A stretch of 64,000 bases of DNA from Candidatus Cloacimonas sp. Lineage in GTDB: Bacteria > Cloacimonadota > Cloacimonadia > Cloacimonadales > Cloacimonadaceae. Positions 8,663-16,964 of the stretch are shown one piece after another. Numbering within the stretch: the stretch's first letter is position 1; each line of letters opens with the position of its first letter. The stretch lies in the NCBI GenBank assembly GCA_023227825.1, contig JALOCJ010000003.1, positions 124,001 to 188,000 on the forward strand, written 5' to 3'. The position numbers were made by a program, and so were the translations under genes. Under the pieces are notes generated by a model that searched no databases, was not told the DNA's origin, and worked only from the letters and a program-made list of their open reading frames with translations.

Positions 8663-9849
8663 ACTCGTTTTTCTTTTATCCTTTTTGTTAATTTAGGAAC
8701 AATTTCAAAAAGATCACCTACAATGCCCAAATCTGCAACTTTGAAAATAGGAGCATCAGGATCTTTATTGATAGCTATAATATAATCGGAACTGGACATT
8801 CCGGCAAGATGCTGAATTGCACCACTTATTCCAACTGCAATATAAATAAGGGGTTTAACTGTTTTTCCTGTTTGCCCGACCTGATGTGAATAAGCAATCC
8901 ATTCTGCATCAACAGCAGCTCTGGAAGCTCCAACTGCTCCTCCTAAGGCTTCTGCCAATTCTTCAATTAAAGCAAAATTCTTTGCTTCTTTCAAGCCCCT
9001 TCCACCGGAGACAATGATATTGGCTTCGGTGATATTAATTAAACCGGTTTTTTCCTTTTCAAAACCAAGCCAGGTAGTTCTTTCCTCATCCAGATCAAAG
9101 TTTATTTGTTCCTGAATTACAATTCCATTGCGAGAATCATCGCGGGGAATAGGATTCATAACTTTATGCCGCACTGTAGCCATTTGAGGACGATGATTAG
9201 CTGTTTTGATAGTTGCCATAATATTACCACCGAAAGCAGGGCGGGTTTGTAATAAATCTCCGGTTTCCGGATCAATGGAAAGTCCTGTACAATCGGCAGT
9301 TAAACCAGTGTGTAAACGAATTGCTACGCGGGGAATAAAACTTCTTCCGATAACTGTTGCCCCGGCAAGAATAATAGAAGGTTTATACTTGAAAGCAAGT
9401 TCAGCAAGGGCTTTGGCATAAAATTCATCCCTAAAATGCTTTAAAGCAGGATCATCAACTTCAATTACCTGATCTGCTCCAAAAGCTATAAGTTCGGAAG
9501 AAAGACCTTCAATATGATACCCTAAAAGAACAGCGGAAAGTTCTGAACCCAGTTCATCGGCAAGTTCACGACCCTTTCCCAAAAGTTCAAAAACAACAGG
9601 AGCAATAACGCCTTCCCTTTGTTCAGCAAAAACCCAAATTCCATTATATTCACTTTTATCAATTGCTTCCGTTTTTGCTTTGCGTAATAAAATAGCATCA
9701 AAAGGGCAAGCAGAAACACAAGCACCACATAAAACACATTTATCATTATCAATAACGGCAAGTTTTTCTTCAATTTTTATGGCATCATAAGCACAGGCAC
9801 GTAAACAAGCACCGCAACCGACGCATTTTTCAATTAACACTTCAATCAT
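8659..9849 (-). CDS. etfA: Electron transfer flavoprotein alpha subunit fused to 2[4Fe-4S] ferredoxin
   Basis: Residues 1-60 form a bacterial-type ferredoxin with two CxxCxxCxxxC motifs (C9, C12, C15, C19 and CVLCGACVSAC). The rest is EtfA: an N-terminal nucleotide-like domain and the C-terminal FAD-binding part with SGGRGLKE, GASRAAVDAEW, SHQVGQTGKTVKP, GISGAIQHLAGM and the NKDPDAPIF-x-VADLGIVGD block. EtfAB passes electrons between dehydrogenases or radical enzymes and quinone or ferredoxin. ATG 9849 was chosen over a longer frame because GGAG sits 7 nt upstream. No etfB is adjacent: the upstream neighbour is divergent and downstream is an amidohydrolase. A TTGACA lies at 9896-9891. Confidence 0.88.
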   Translation of the reverse strand: MIEVLIEKCVGCGACLRACAYDAIKIEEKLAVIDNDKCVLCGACVSACPFDAILLRKAKTEAIDKSEYNGIWVFAEQREGVIAPVVFELLGKGRELADELGSELSAVLLGYHIEGLSSELIAFGADQVIEVDDPALKHFRDEFYAKALAELAFKYKPSIILAGATVIGRSFIPRVAIRLHTGLTADCTGLSIDPETGDLLQTRPAFGGNIMATIKTANHRPQMATVRHKVMNPIPRDDSRNGIVIQEQINFDLDEERTTWLGFEKEKTGLINITEANIIVSGGRGLKEAKNFALIEELAEALGGAVGASRAAVDAEWIAYSHQVGQTGKTVKPLIYIAVGISGAIQHLAGMSSSDYIIAINKDPDAPIFKVADLGIVGDLFEIVPKLTKRIKEKRV

Positions 9850-10035
9850 AAACATTCTCCTTTTTACATTTATTTTTGTTTTTATTTTTCTGTCAAGTCC
9901 AAAGTGAAAAAAATGTAGAATATTGCAAAAGAATGTTAAATGAGGAGTTAAAAAATACGCCAAATAATAAATATCGGCATTATCGGGGTGCTTGTATATT
10001 TTATTTATCGGTTTTTGTTAAGGAGATAAAAAAAT

Positions 10036-10064
10036 TTGACTCTGGTTTAAAAATGCCTTATATT
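10036..10064 (+). promoter_or_regulatory. Sigma-70-like promoter for the MFS transporter
   Basis: TTGACT (10036-10041) and TATATT (10059-10064) are separated by exactly 17 bp and lie about 45 bp before the MFS start codon. Confidence 0.6.
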
Positions 10065-10108
10065 GTTAATATAATGACGATGTTTTACAGGAAGCAGGAG
10101 CTTTTTTA

Positions 10109-11323
10109 ATGTCTGAAGTGAATAATAAGCGGGAAAGAAAAAACATATTCCGGAAACTAATCCATTTTTTTACCCTCAACAGCAGTATTTTAGGGATGTT
10201 GATTATGGTTATCCTGGTAGGGATGGGCGAAAAAATGGCGGAACGCTTTTTGCCGTTATACATAATTGCTATGGGGGGAAGTTCCATAATTATTGGTTTG
10301 TTAAATGGAATGGACAATTTGCTTAGTGCTTTATATTCGTTTCCGGGAGGTTGGCTGGCAGATAAATTTGGCTATAAAAAGGCATTAACTGTTTTTAATT
10401 TAATGGCTATGTTCGGTTACCTGATAGTAGTTATTTTTCCTTCCTGGATAGCAGTTTTGGTGGGAGCTGTATTTTTCATTTCCTGGACGGCAATTTCACT
10501 GCCGGCAACAATGAGTTTGATTTCTTCTGTTGTTCCGCCCAATAGACGCTCTATGGGAATTTCTCTGAATTCTATTGTAAAGCGCATTCCAATGTCCTTA
10601 GGTCCAATTTTGGGAGGGGTTCTCATTTTACATTACGGACGCATTCAGGGAGTGCGTTATGCTTTTATAGTTGCTTTTATTTTGGCTGGGGTAGCTTTAA
10701 TTGTGCAAAACAAATTCATTCAAGAGCAACCCCCAAAAGCAAAAACTGAACAGAGAAAAAGTTCCCGCCGGTTTTCCTCCAATCTGCGGCATTTGCTTGT
10801 TTCTGATATCCTGGTGCGTTTTTGTGAACAAATTCCTTATGCCTTTGTGGTCGTTTGGGTAGTGGAAAATAATCATATTAACGAATTGCAATTTGGTATT
10901 TTAACTACTATTGAAATGGTAACGGCAATGCTGATTTATATTCCGGTTGCTTATCTTGCAGACAGGAGCACTCGCAAACCTTATGTGGCGATTACTTTTT
11001 TTAATTTTACCGTTTTTCCTTTAGTTTTGCTGATCAGTCATAGTTTTCCGGCTATGGTAATTGCTTTTATAATTCGTGGACTGAAAGAATTTGGCGAGCC
11101 GACAAGAAAAGCATTGATTATGGATTTGGCACCGGAAGATGCGAAAGCATATACTTTTGGCACTTATTATTTGATTCGGGATGTGATTGTTTCTTTTGCC
11201 GCTTTTGGGGGTGCTTTTCTCTGGCAAAGAAGTCCCCAATTAAATTTCCTGACCGCTTCAGCTTTTGGATTGCTGGGAACTCTGTATTTTATTTTTAAGG
11301 TGAAACCGCAGAAACAGTTTTAG
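10109..11323 (+). CDS. Major facilitator superfamily transporter
   Basis: The 404-residue protein has about 12 hydrophobic segments and the MFS loop 2-3 motif GGWLADKFGYKKAL (about 75-88), repeated in the second half as VAYLADRSTRKPY (about 285). The substrate cannot be inferred. CAGGAGC about 8 nt upstream supports the ATG at 10109. It is transcribed divergently from etfA and appears to be a single-gene unit with its own -35/-10 pair. Confidence 0.85.
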   Translation: MSEVNNKRERKNIFRKLIHFFTLNSSILGMLIMVILVGMGEKMAERFLPLYIIAMGGSSIIIGLLNGMDNLLSALYSFPGGWLADKFGYKKALTVFNLMAMFGYLIVVIFPSWIAVLVGAVFFISWTAISLPATMSLISSVVPPNRRSMGISLNSIVKRIPMSLGPILGGVLILHYGRIQGVRYAFIVAFILAGVALIVQNKFIQEQPPKAKTEQRKSSRRFSSNLRHLLVSDILVRFCEQIPYAFVVVWVVENNHINELQFGILTTIEMVTAMLIYIPVAYLADRSTRKPYVAITFFNFTVFPLVLLISHSFPAMVIAFIIRGLKEFGEPTRKALIMDLAPEDAKAYTFGTYYLIRDVIVSFAAFGGAFLWQRSPQLNFLTASAFGLLGTLYFIFKVKPQKQF

Positions 11324-11567
11324 CTGCCGGAAGCCGCGAATTCAGCGAACTTATTTTTGCCAGGAGAAAAGAGGGAAAGAAAAATCAAATAGCGATAGTG
11401 AAAAAGGTAGCGGGTGAGATGAAAATATGGAAGATGGAATTCAACTGGAAGAGAAAATGCTTTAATCAATAATTGGAATTAGAAAAAGAATAACAGATAA
11501 ATATTATCTCTTGCCTAAGATGAGCTTGTTATTATCTTCAACCAAAAAAACGAATTCTGGAGCATAA

Positions 11568-12305
11568 ATGCCCATTCAAGAAGATTTTGAGAAGTCAGGT
11601 GCCTGGATCTTTAAATGGAGAAGTTATCTTCCCCTGTTAATGTTTATCCTTGGTATCGGTGCAATTCTGGACATAAAACATAGCCAATTTATAAAATACG
11701 ATACTATAGTAGAAGTTATCTGCTTTATTGTCAGCAGTTTTGGCATCGCAATCAGAGCTCTTACTATTGGTCATACCCCTTCCGGAACTTCCGGTAGAAA
11801 TACCAAAAGTCAGATTGCTGATAAATTAAATACCACCGGTAATTATTCTATTCTCAGGCATCCCCTGTATTTTGGTAATTTTTTCATTATTTTAGGAGTG
11901 GTCTTATTTACCAGGCATATTTGGGTTATTGTTCTTTATCCGCTGATCTTTATGCTCTATTATGAACGTGTTATCTTTACGGAAGAGGCATTTCTCCGAA
12001 AAAAATACGGGGAGGAATTTATAGCTTGGGCAAGCGTAACTCCTGTTCTTTTTCCCAAATTCAGCCATTATAAAAAGCCGGAACTGCCCTTTTGCTGGAA
12101 AAAAGTTATCCGTCACGAATATCAGACCATTTTTGCTTTTATATGTTCACTTTTTGCACTGGAAATATTTAGTGATCTTATTATCAGACAAAGATTTGAA
12201 CTTGATCCTGCCTGGAAAATCATTTTTATTGCGAGCTGTTTATTTTATCTCACTATCAGGATTATAAAGAAAAAGACAAACCTCTTGCACACTCCAGGCA
12301 GATAA
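11568..12305 (+). CDS. Isoprenylcysteine carboxyl methyltransferase (ICMT)/PEMT-like membrane methyltransferase
   Basis: The 245-residue protein has several membrane segments and the C-terminal signature of the ICMT/phospholipid methyltransferase superfamily: NYSILRHPLYFGNF (about 93-106), then EEAFLRKKYGEEFIAW (about 138-153), which forms the SAM site. Members methylate lipids, prenylcysteine or lipid A phosphate. The bacterial substrate is not predictable here. A further 90-residue tail contains extra hydrophobic segments. Confidence 0.75.
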   Translation: MPIQEDFEKSGAWIFKWRSYLPLLMFILGIGAILDIKHSQFIKYDTIVEVICFIVSSFGIAIRALTIGHTPSGTSGRNTKSQIADKLNTTGNYSILRHPLYFGNFFIILGVVLFTRHIWVIVLYPLIFMLYYERVIFTEEAFLRKKYGEEFIAWASVTPVLFPKFSHYKKPELPFCWKKVIRHEYQTIFAFICSLFALEIFSDLIIRQRFELDPAWKIIFIASCLFYLTIRIIKKKTNLLHTPGR

Positions 12306-12500
12306 CAACAGGAAATAATTTTTAATACCTTCTTAGTATTTGCCCGGAAGAGCTTTTTATATCCCTAGGAAAAAACTGTTAAAAATAATCTATCTTATTG
12401 CTATGAAGATAATTAGAAAGGAATGAAGGTCAATTTCTTTGCTGTTTTCAATTTAGACCTCTAAATGCCTGAAATTTAGTTCGTTCCAAGACGACCCCTT

Positions 12501-12579
12501 AACACTACCGTAACACTACCGTAACACTTCCCTAACGAAACTAAGGAAGTGTTAGACAGTTGTTAAAGTAACATTAAAG
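12501..12579. repeat. Inverted array of 11-bp repeats, element E1
   Basis: Two identical 11-mers AACACTACCGT (12501-12511, 12512-12522) and a variant (12523-12533) form the left arm. The right arm carries complementary units: TAACACTTCC (12522-12531) pairs perfectly with GGAAGTGTTA (12545-12554) around a 13-nt loop. The rest of the 584-nt gap (12306-12889) shows no convincing gene. The same architecture recurs at 29955, 44419 and 55754. Confidence 0.65.
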
Positions 12580-12889
12580 ATTTGGGTAAGCAGGAAAAGG
12601 CAAAAGAATGAAAAATAAAGAATTAAGCATAAAAATTCCCTTGAGATTTGCCAATAATGTTATGTGTATGATAGAAAAAAATCTCTGTCCTCTGTTCTCT
12701 GCTCCCTGCTCTTATTTCTTTGTTGCTGAAGAACTTACTTGTTATATAATAGCACTTATTTCATTCCTGAAACAATCTCACTCCTTCTTTTTCTCTTTGG
12801 GGGAAAAAAGGATGAAGATTTTTTACCTGCCTGCACACTGAGATTATTCTTTATTCCTGATTGTTATTTTTTTCTTTGTGCTAAAAGAA

Positions 12890-13948
12890 TTATTCGCTGC
12901 TTATCAGAGCAGAAATAAAATTATTTGGTGCAACCTGTTTCAGGATAATATTGATGGCAGCAGTTAAGGGGACGCAAATTAACATTCCCACGATTCCCCA
13001 AAGCCAACCCCAAAAAATTAAAGAAATCAAAACCATTATGGGAGTTAGATTTAACTGCACTCCCTGTAACTTGGGTTCTATAATATTGCCAATTAGCATT
13101 TGAGTGGCAATTATCAGCAGGGCAAAAATTAACCACAAAAAACTGAAACCACTCTGCATCAGGTAAATTAATATGGGAATAGCAGACGAAATAACAGAGC
13201 CCACATCGGGAATAAAATCCAGAACAAATAATAAAATTCCGCATACCAGAATGAAATCCACTCCGAAAATCAGCATCCACAGCATACAAAGCAGAGCGGC
13301 AGAGAGATTAACTAAGGTTCTGATGGTTAAATAGTTCTGAATTTGTTTTTCTATGTTTTGCAAAATATCCAGAGTTTGCTCTTTGCTTAATTTGGTGGTG
13401 GCTCTTCTTAAGCGCAAAGGCAGTTTTTCAATTTCCAAAAGCAGAAAAATAAGGAAAAAGATAATCAACAGAATATTCTGAATGATACTTACAAAAGTGT
13501 TCACTGTATTGCTGAGAAATTGAGGAAGGGAAATAAAGCCACTGCTCAAAATTTGTGCTATATTAGCAATGGAAATATTCTCCGAACTGATGTTCCAGCT
13601 ATTTGCCAGGTTTTGAATGGACTGCGTAAACTTGGAGATAAGAGTAATAAATTTATCCTGATAACGCGGCAAACCACTAATTAAACTATTGGAAGCGGCA
13701 TAAATTAACAGAATTACAACACCTAAAAAAACAGCTATAATTCCTAAAGTAAGCAGCAAAATCAAGACCATTGGAACTTTATGCTTTTTCAGATAATTGA
13801 TTAGCGGTGTAAAAAGAAAAAGTAGAAAAACAGCAAAAACCAGCGGAATAAATATACTTTTAAGTGTTTTAAGAATATACGCTATTACCGGCAAGGCGAT
13901 AATCACCAGTAAAATTCTTATCCAGCGTAATTCTGTTGAAATATGCAT
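12890..13948 (-). CDS. AI-2E family (PerM/TqsA-type) membrane transporter
   Basis: The 352-residue protein has paired hydrophobic segments at the N-terminus, an amphipathic middle (about 85-200) and the family-diagnostic end: DFIPDVGSVISS (about 243), then GNIIEPKLQG-x3-LTPIMVLISLIFWGWLWGI and LICVPLTA. Members export varied small molecules or act as sodium/proton antiporters, so the substrate is open. It lies 12 nt downstream of the acidic-tailed membrane protein and may be co-transcribed with it. Confidence 0.85.
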   Translation of the reverse strand: MHISTELRWIRILLVIIALPVIAYILKTLKSIFIPLVFAVFLLFLFTPLINYLKKHKVPMVLILLLTLGIIAVFLGVVILLIYAASNSLISGLPRYQDKFITLISKFTQSIQNLANSWNISSENISIANIAQILSSGFISLPQFLSNTVNTFVSIIQNILLIIFFLIFLLLEIEKLPLRLRRATTKLSKEQTLDILQNIEKQIQNYLTIRTLVNLSAALLCMLWMLIFGVDFILVCGILLFVLDFIPDVGSVISSAIPILIYLMQSGFSFLWLIFALLIIATQMLIGNIIEPKLQGVQLNLTPIMVLISLIFWGWLWGIVGMLICVPLTAAINIILKQVAPNNFISALISSE

Positions 13949-13960
13949 AATTGCTTTGTG

Positions 13961-14683
13961 TTAATTTTCTTTATTTTCTTCTTCAATAAGAGTTGGATTT
14001 TCCTCTTCCGGGGGCAAATTCTCTTCTTCCATAAGGGTAGGAATTTCCTCTTCCGGCGGCAAATTCTCTTCTTCCTGCTCAGAAATTGTTTCCTCTACAG
14101 GATATTCTTCTTCCCAACTCTGAATTTCGGAACTGATGAATTCTTCATCAATCATCTCCGGTTCTTGTGCAGGTGCAGATATAGTGCTATTTTTCACACC
14201 TGCAATCAGGGTATAAATGCCCCCTGAAATGAAAGCTAAATTTGCCAGCCAAAAAGCCGGCTGCGCTTTAATAATGAGAATTTTTACCAAATCTACGGAA
14301 GGATCAAAAAGCGGTTGATAAGCAGCTATAATTTGCAGTATTCCTACATTTAACAGCTGGAGAGAAAGGACACCTGTAATACTAATATAGGCAGGTATTA
14401 AATAGTATTGGACAGGAAGAACCAAAACTAAAATTAAAGCCACAACAGCTATCAATAATGCTATTAATGCAAAGGGCTGAATCGTTAAAACAGGATTTTG
14501 ATATTTAGTCCCCAAGTCCTCTATCTTTTTGATCTCTTCTGTTATAGAAAGCTTTACTTCGCCTCCTCCTGCTAACTTGATGCCACTTAATGAGGCAACT
14601 TCTGTCTGATCACAACTGACCACAAAAAACGGCATAAAAAATGCCACAATTACAATAGCATAGAACACTGCGGATAACTTCAT
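13961..14683 (-). CDS. Membrane protein with acidic, internally repeated C-terminal tail
   Basis: The 240-residue protein has an N-terminal hydrophobic segment ending PFFVVSC (lipobox-like), about three further membrane segments at 70-170, and a cytoplasm-like acidic tail of about 60 residues. The tail contains a tandem repeat of about 15 residues (EEENLPPEEE-IPTLM, then EEENLPPEEE-NPTLI). The ribosome site GGGAGG is strong. I do not recognise the family. Its divergent neighbour is tmRNA. Confidence 0.6.
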   Translation of the reverse strand: MKLSAVFYAIVIVAFFMPFFVVSCDQTEVASLSGIKLAGGGEVKLSITEEIKKIEDLGTKYQNPVLTIQPFALIALLIAVVALILVLVLPVQYYLIPAYISITGVLSLQLLNVGILQIIAAYQPLFDPSVDLVKILIIKAQPAFWLANLAFISGGIYTLIAGVKNSTISAPAQEPEMIDEEFISSEIQSWEEEYPVEETISEQEEENLPPEEEIPTLMEEENLPPEEENPTLIEEENKEN

Positions 14684-14710
14684 TCTATCCTCCCTTATTT
14701 TTACTGTTTT

Positions 14711-14739
14711 CAGATATTATAATGCATTTATACTGTCAA
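14711..14739 (-). promoter_or_regulatory. Candidate promoter for the acidic-tailed membrane protein operon
   Basis: On the minus strand TTGACA (14739-14734) and TATCTG (14716-14711) are 17 bp apart, about 28 bp before the start codon. The rest of the 14684-14987 gap holds no convincing gene. Confidence 0.45.
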
Positions 14740-14987
14740 GCAAATTTCTTAATTCCGCCTTTCCGGACTAACAATTTTCATCTGCTTTCCCGAAAACTAT
14801 TCCCCACCGACTTTTTCACTTATAATCTTATTAGAACTGGCTTCCAATCAGAAAATTGTAAGTCAAAGAGTCCTCAGGTAAAAATACTATTTGACAGCGA
14901 AGGTATTTTGATTATTATGGTTATAGTAAGAGATTTTTTTAGGGGCAAAAATCAGTTTTCCATTATAGTTCTTTTATACAGTTCATA

Positions 14988-15342
14988 GGGGGTGAAATGG
15001 TTTCGACAGGGAATCAGAGTGCTCGAAATGCATACCGGAGATTGTTATACCACTCCGTTAACAAGTAACAAAAATGCAAATTAACTGCAAACAACAATTA
15101 CTCTTTAGCAGCATAAGCTGCTAACGTTCAACTTCTTCGGTCCGTCGGAAGAAGATTGGGCGTCGGAACAGAACGGATGCAGTAGAACCGATTGCTGATA
15201 AGTTCTACCCAAGAAAAATCAGCTGCAGGAAAACAGGTCTGATTGTCTTTCACTGCTTTCCTTAAGATAAAGACAACTAAGTATGTAGATTTTCGGGTGA
15301 TCGGTTTTCTGGACGCGGGTTCGATTCCCGCCACCTCCACCA
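14988..15342 (+). ncRNA. ssrA: tmRNA (ssrA), tag ANNNYSLAA
   Basis: The 5' GGGGGTG and 3' CACCTCC form the 7-bp acceptor stem, with encoded ACCA at the 3' end and a T-arm GGGTTCGATTCCC. The 5' GGTTTCGACAGGG block is typical of tmRNA. The resume reading frame begins GCA at 15087 and reads ANNNYSLAA before TAA (15114-15116), ending in the usual LAA-type degradation signal. tmRNA with SmpB rescues stalled ribosomes and tags the product for proteolysis. A TATACA about 7 nt upstream of the 5' end could be the -10 box. Length 355 nt is normal. Confidence 0.95.
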
Positions 15343-15346
15343 AAAG

Positions 15347-15394
15347 GGTGAATGGGTTAATGGGTGAACAGGTTAACGGGTGAACAGGTGAAGG
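15347..15394 (+). repeat. Octamer array, left arm of the first four-helix-bundle element
   Basis: Six contiguous 8-bp units of form GGTKAAYR (GGTGAATG, GGTTAATG, GGTGAACA, GGTTAACG and similar). It begins 4 nt after the CCA end of tmRNA and is complementary to the array at 16269-16384. Confidence 0.85.
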
Positions 15395-15511
15395 GGGGAG
15401 GTGGAAAATAGAGTGTTTAGCGTGAAATGGAGAAATAGAAAGTGAGGATATGCAACTAAGTGATTATAAAATTTACAGGTAGAACAATAAATATAGAGAG
15501 GTAGTATTAAA

Positions 15512-15607
15512 ATGATGCATACGGATTTGGAAGTTTATAAATCCAGTTTATTGCTTGTTAAAGAGATTTATAATATTACGAAGTATTTTCCGGCTGATGA
15601 AAAGTGA
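15512..15607 (+). pseudogene. Truncated N-terminal copy 1 of the four-helix-bundle gene (31 aa)
   Basis: ATG ATG start with the same leader as the intact gene. It reads MMHTDLEVYKSS and stops with TGA after PADEK, where the intact gene continues into WGLISQ. It arises from the 162-bp triplication. Translation is possible because leader and start are preserved. Confidence 0.8.
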
Positions 15608-15673
15608 GGAAATGCAACTAAGTGATTACAAAATTTACAGGTAGAACAATAAATATAGAGAGGTAGTATTAAA

Positions 15674-15769
15674 ATGATGCATACGGAATTGGAAGTTTAT
15701 AAATCCAGTTTATTGCTTGTTAAAGAGATTTATAATATTACGAAGTATTTTCCGGCTGATGAAAAGTGA
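15674..15769 (+). pseudogene. Truncated N-terminal copy 2 of the four-helix-bundle gene (31 aa)
   Basis: Second member of the triplication, identical in design to copy 1 but with Glu rather than Asp at codon 5, as in the intact gene. It ends with the same TGA after PADEK. Confidence 0.8.
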
Positions 15770-15835
15770 GGAAATGCAACTAAGTGATAATAATATTTGC
15801 AGGTAGAACAATAAATATAGAGAGGTAGTATTAAA

Positions 15836-16189
15836 ATGATGCATACGGAATTGGAAGTTTATAAATCCAGTTTATTGCTTGTTAAAGAGATTTATAATAT
15901 TACGAAGGATTTTCCGGCTGATGAAAAATGGGGTTTAATCTCTCAGATGAAAAGAGCGGCAAATTCCGTTCCTTACAATATTGCAGAAGGTTGTGGAAGG
16001 AAAACTAAAGCGGAGCTATTAAACTTTTTAAATATTGCTTTGGGTTCAATCACGGAGTTGAATACCCAAATAGATATAGCTATTATGCTGGATTTTATTC
16101 CTGAAAAGGAAAAAGCTGATAAATGCAGAGAACTTGCTCTTTCTGTAAAACGCCAGCTTCTCGGTCTTATTAAAGCGAACAATAAATAA
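15836..16189 (+). CDS. Four-helix-bundle protein (23S rRNA intervening-sequence/S23 family)
   Basis: The 117-residue protein matches the family pattern: LEVYKSSLLLVKEIYNIT helix, FPADEKWGLISQMKRAANSVPYNIAEGCGRKT (the conserved QxxRAxxSxxxNIAEG core, about 31-55), FLNIALGSITELNT, then helices to the end. Family length is about 115-130. Members are encoded in rRNA intervening sequences and elsewhere, and related folds act as diversity-generating-retroelement accessory proteins; the molecular role is not established. No reverse transcriptase or variable repeat is near. A second, divergent member is at 60013. Confidence 0.9.
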   Translation: MMHTELEVYKSSLLLVKEIYNITKDFPADEKWGLISQMKRAANSVPYNIAEGCGRKTKAELLNFLNIALGSITELNTQIDIAIMLDFIPEKEKADKCRELALSVKRQLLGLIKANNK

Positions 16190-16268
16190 TTGTTGTTATC
16201 TCTTTAAAATATACATAACTTGGTTTCCTTGTTATGTTTGTAATTATCTATCTTGTCCTTTACGATCT

Positions 16269-16384
16269 CACCTGTTAACCTGTTAACCTGTTAACCCATT
16301 AACCTGTTAACCCTTTCACCTGTTAACCAGTTAACCAGTTAACCCGTTAACCCGTTAACCCGTTAACCAGTTAACCAGTTAATC
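16269..16384 (-). repeat. Octamer array, right arm of the first four-helix-bundle element
   Basis: About 14 contiguous 8-bp units that read GGTTAACA, GGTTAACG, GGTTAACT and GGTGAAAG on the minus strand, complementary to the left arm. It ends about 60 bp before rpsO. Confidence 0.88.
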
Positions 16385-16452
16385 TGAAAATAAAACTGGA
16401 CAGATAAGAGACATTCAAAAATTTGGGTTTATAAAATCATCTGGAGGATGAA

Positions 16453-16722
16453 ATGCCGTTAAAACCTGAGGCAAAACAAGCTATCATGGCAGAGTTTAAA
16501 CTCCATGAATCAGACACGGGCTCGCCGGAAGTTCAGGTTGCACTGTTAACGCAAAGAATTAAAGATATAACAGAGCATCTGAAAGAACATCCCAAGGATT
16601 TTTCTACCCGGCGCGGTTTGTTGAAACTGATCGGGCAACGCAGGCGTCTCCTTGATTATTTGAAAAAGAAAGATATTAACAGATATCGTAATTTAATCAA
16701 GGCACTTGGTATAAGGAAATAA
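16453..16722 (+). CDS. rpsO: 30S ribosomal protein S15
   Basis: The 89-residue protein is a clear S15: HESDTGSPEVQVALLTQRI (about 17-35), TEHLKEHPKD, RRGLLKLIGQRRRLLDYL and a final YRNLIKALGIRK. S15 binds 16S rRNA early in 30S assembly. GGAGG 6 nt upstream supports the start. It is followed by pnp, the usual bacterial order. Confidence 0.99.
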   Translation: MPLKPEAKQAIMAEFKLHESDTGSPEVQVALLTQRIKDITEHLKEHPKDFSTRRGLLKLIGQRRRLLDYLKKKDINRYRNLIKALGIRK

Positions 16723-16768
16723 ACTTTGAGATAGCTAAATCCGGGAAAAGACATCCTGGCGTTAATTT

Positions 16769-16854
16769 GATTGACGGGGATGTTTATATTCCGGGTTTTG
16801 TGGTTGACGGGGACGTCAACCTTCCGGAATTAGTGGTTGACAGGGATGTCAACC
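16769..16854. repeat. Palindromic 20-bp hairpins between rpsO and pnp
   Basis: GGTTGACG-GGGA-CGTCAACC (16802-16821) and GGTTGACA-GGGA-TGTCAACC (16835-16854) are perfect 8-bp stems with 4-nt loops. They differ by a compensatory G-C to A-T pair. A degenerate copy begins at 16769. They belong to the dispersed family also found at 25951-26251 and 56015-56342. Confidence 0.8.
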
Positions 16855-16870
16855 TACCTTAAAAAAAAAT

Positions 16871-16942
16871 AGCGGGAGTAATTAGCAATAAGCCAAAGGG
16901 TTAAGTAAAAAGACCTTTTCGCCTATTGCTTCTTCTCCCGCT
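16871..16942 (+). promoter_or_regulatory. Long leader hairpin upstream of pnp
   Basis: Nested complementary blocks form one long stem: AGCGGGAG (16871-16878) with CTCCCGCT (16935-16942), AGCAATA (16884-16890) with TATTGCT (16924-16930), and AAAGG (16895-16899) with CCTTT (from 16914). It ends 12 nt before the ribosome site of pnp. In Escherichia coli a double-stranded pnp leader is cut by RNase III for autoregulation; a similar role here is inference. Confidence 0.65.
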
Positions 16943-16964
16943 TAAGATAAAAAAAGGAGAAGTT

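Larger units (their letters stand above)
15439..15924 (+). repeat. 162-bp direct tandem triplication
   Basis: Units start at 15439, 15601 and 15763, exactly 162 bp apart and nearly identical. Each holds about 73 bp of leader and the first 30 or so codons of the four-helix-bundle gene. Only the third unit continues into the full gene. Confidence 0.92.
15347..16384 (+). mobile_element. IVS-like element: four-helix-bundle gene between inverted octamer arrays
   Basis: The left array (15347-15394) and right array (16269-16384) consist of complementary 8-bp units and enclose a four-helix-bundle gene plus a 162-bp tandem triplication. Four-helix-bundle (S23/IVP) genes are known from intervening sequences in 23S rRNA that fold back on complementary ends. 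Calling this a mobile or IVS-derived unit is inference, supported by a second element of the same design at 59964-60474. Confidence 0.5.

Noticed and set aside
9876..10109. 77-codon ORF before the MFS gene
   Set aside because: It covers the divergent promoter region, lacks a ribosome site and resembles no protein.
12608..12841. 77-codon ORF in the gap before the AI-2E-type permease
   Set aside because: A weak purine stretch precedes the ATG, but composition is not protein-like and no family is recognisable.
15128..15343. Minus-strand ORF of 71 codons starting MVEVAGIEPAS
   Set aside because: It lies wholly antisense to tmRNA; the peptide is the complement of the T-arm and acceptor region, a common false gene.
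15836..16189. Diversity-generating retroelement accessory (Avd-like) gene
   Set aside because: No reverse transcriptase, template or variable repeat is present in the window.
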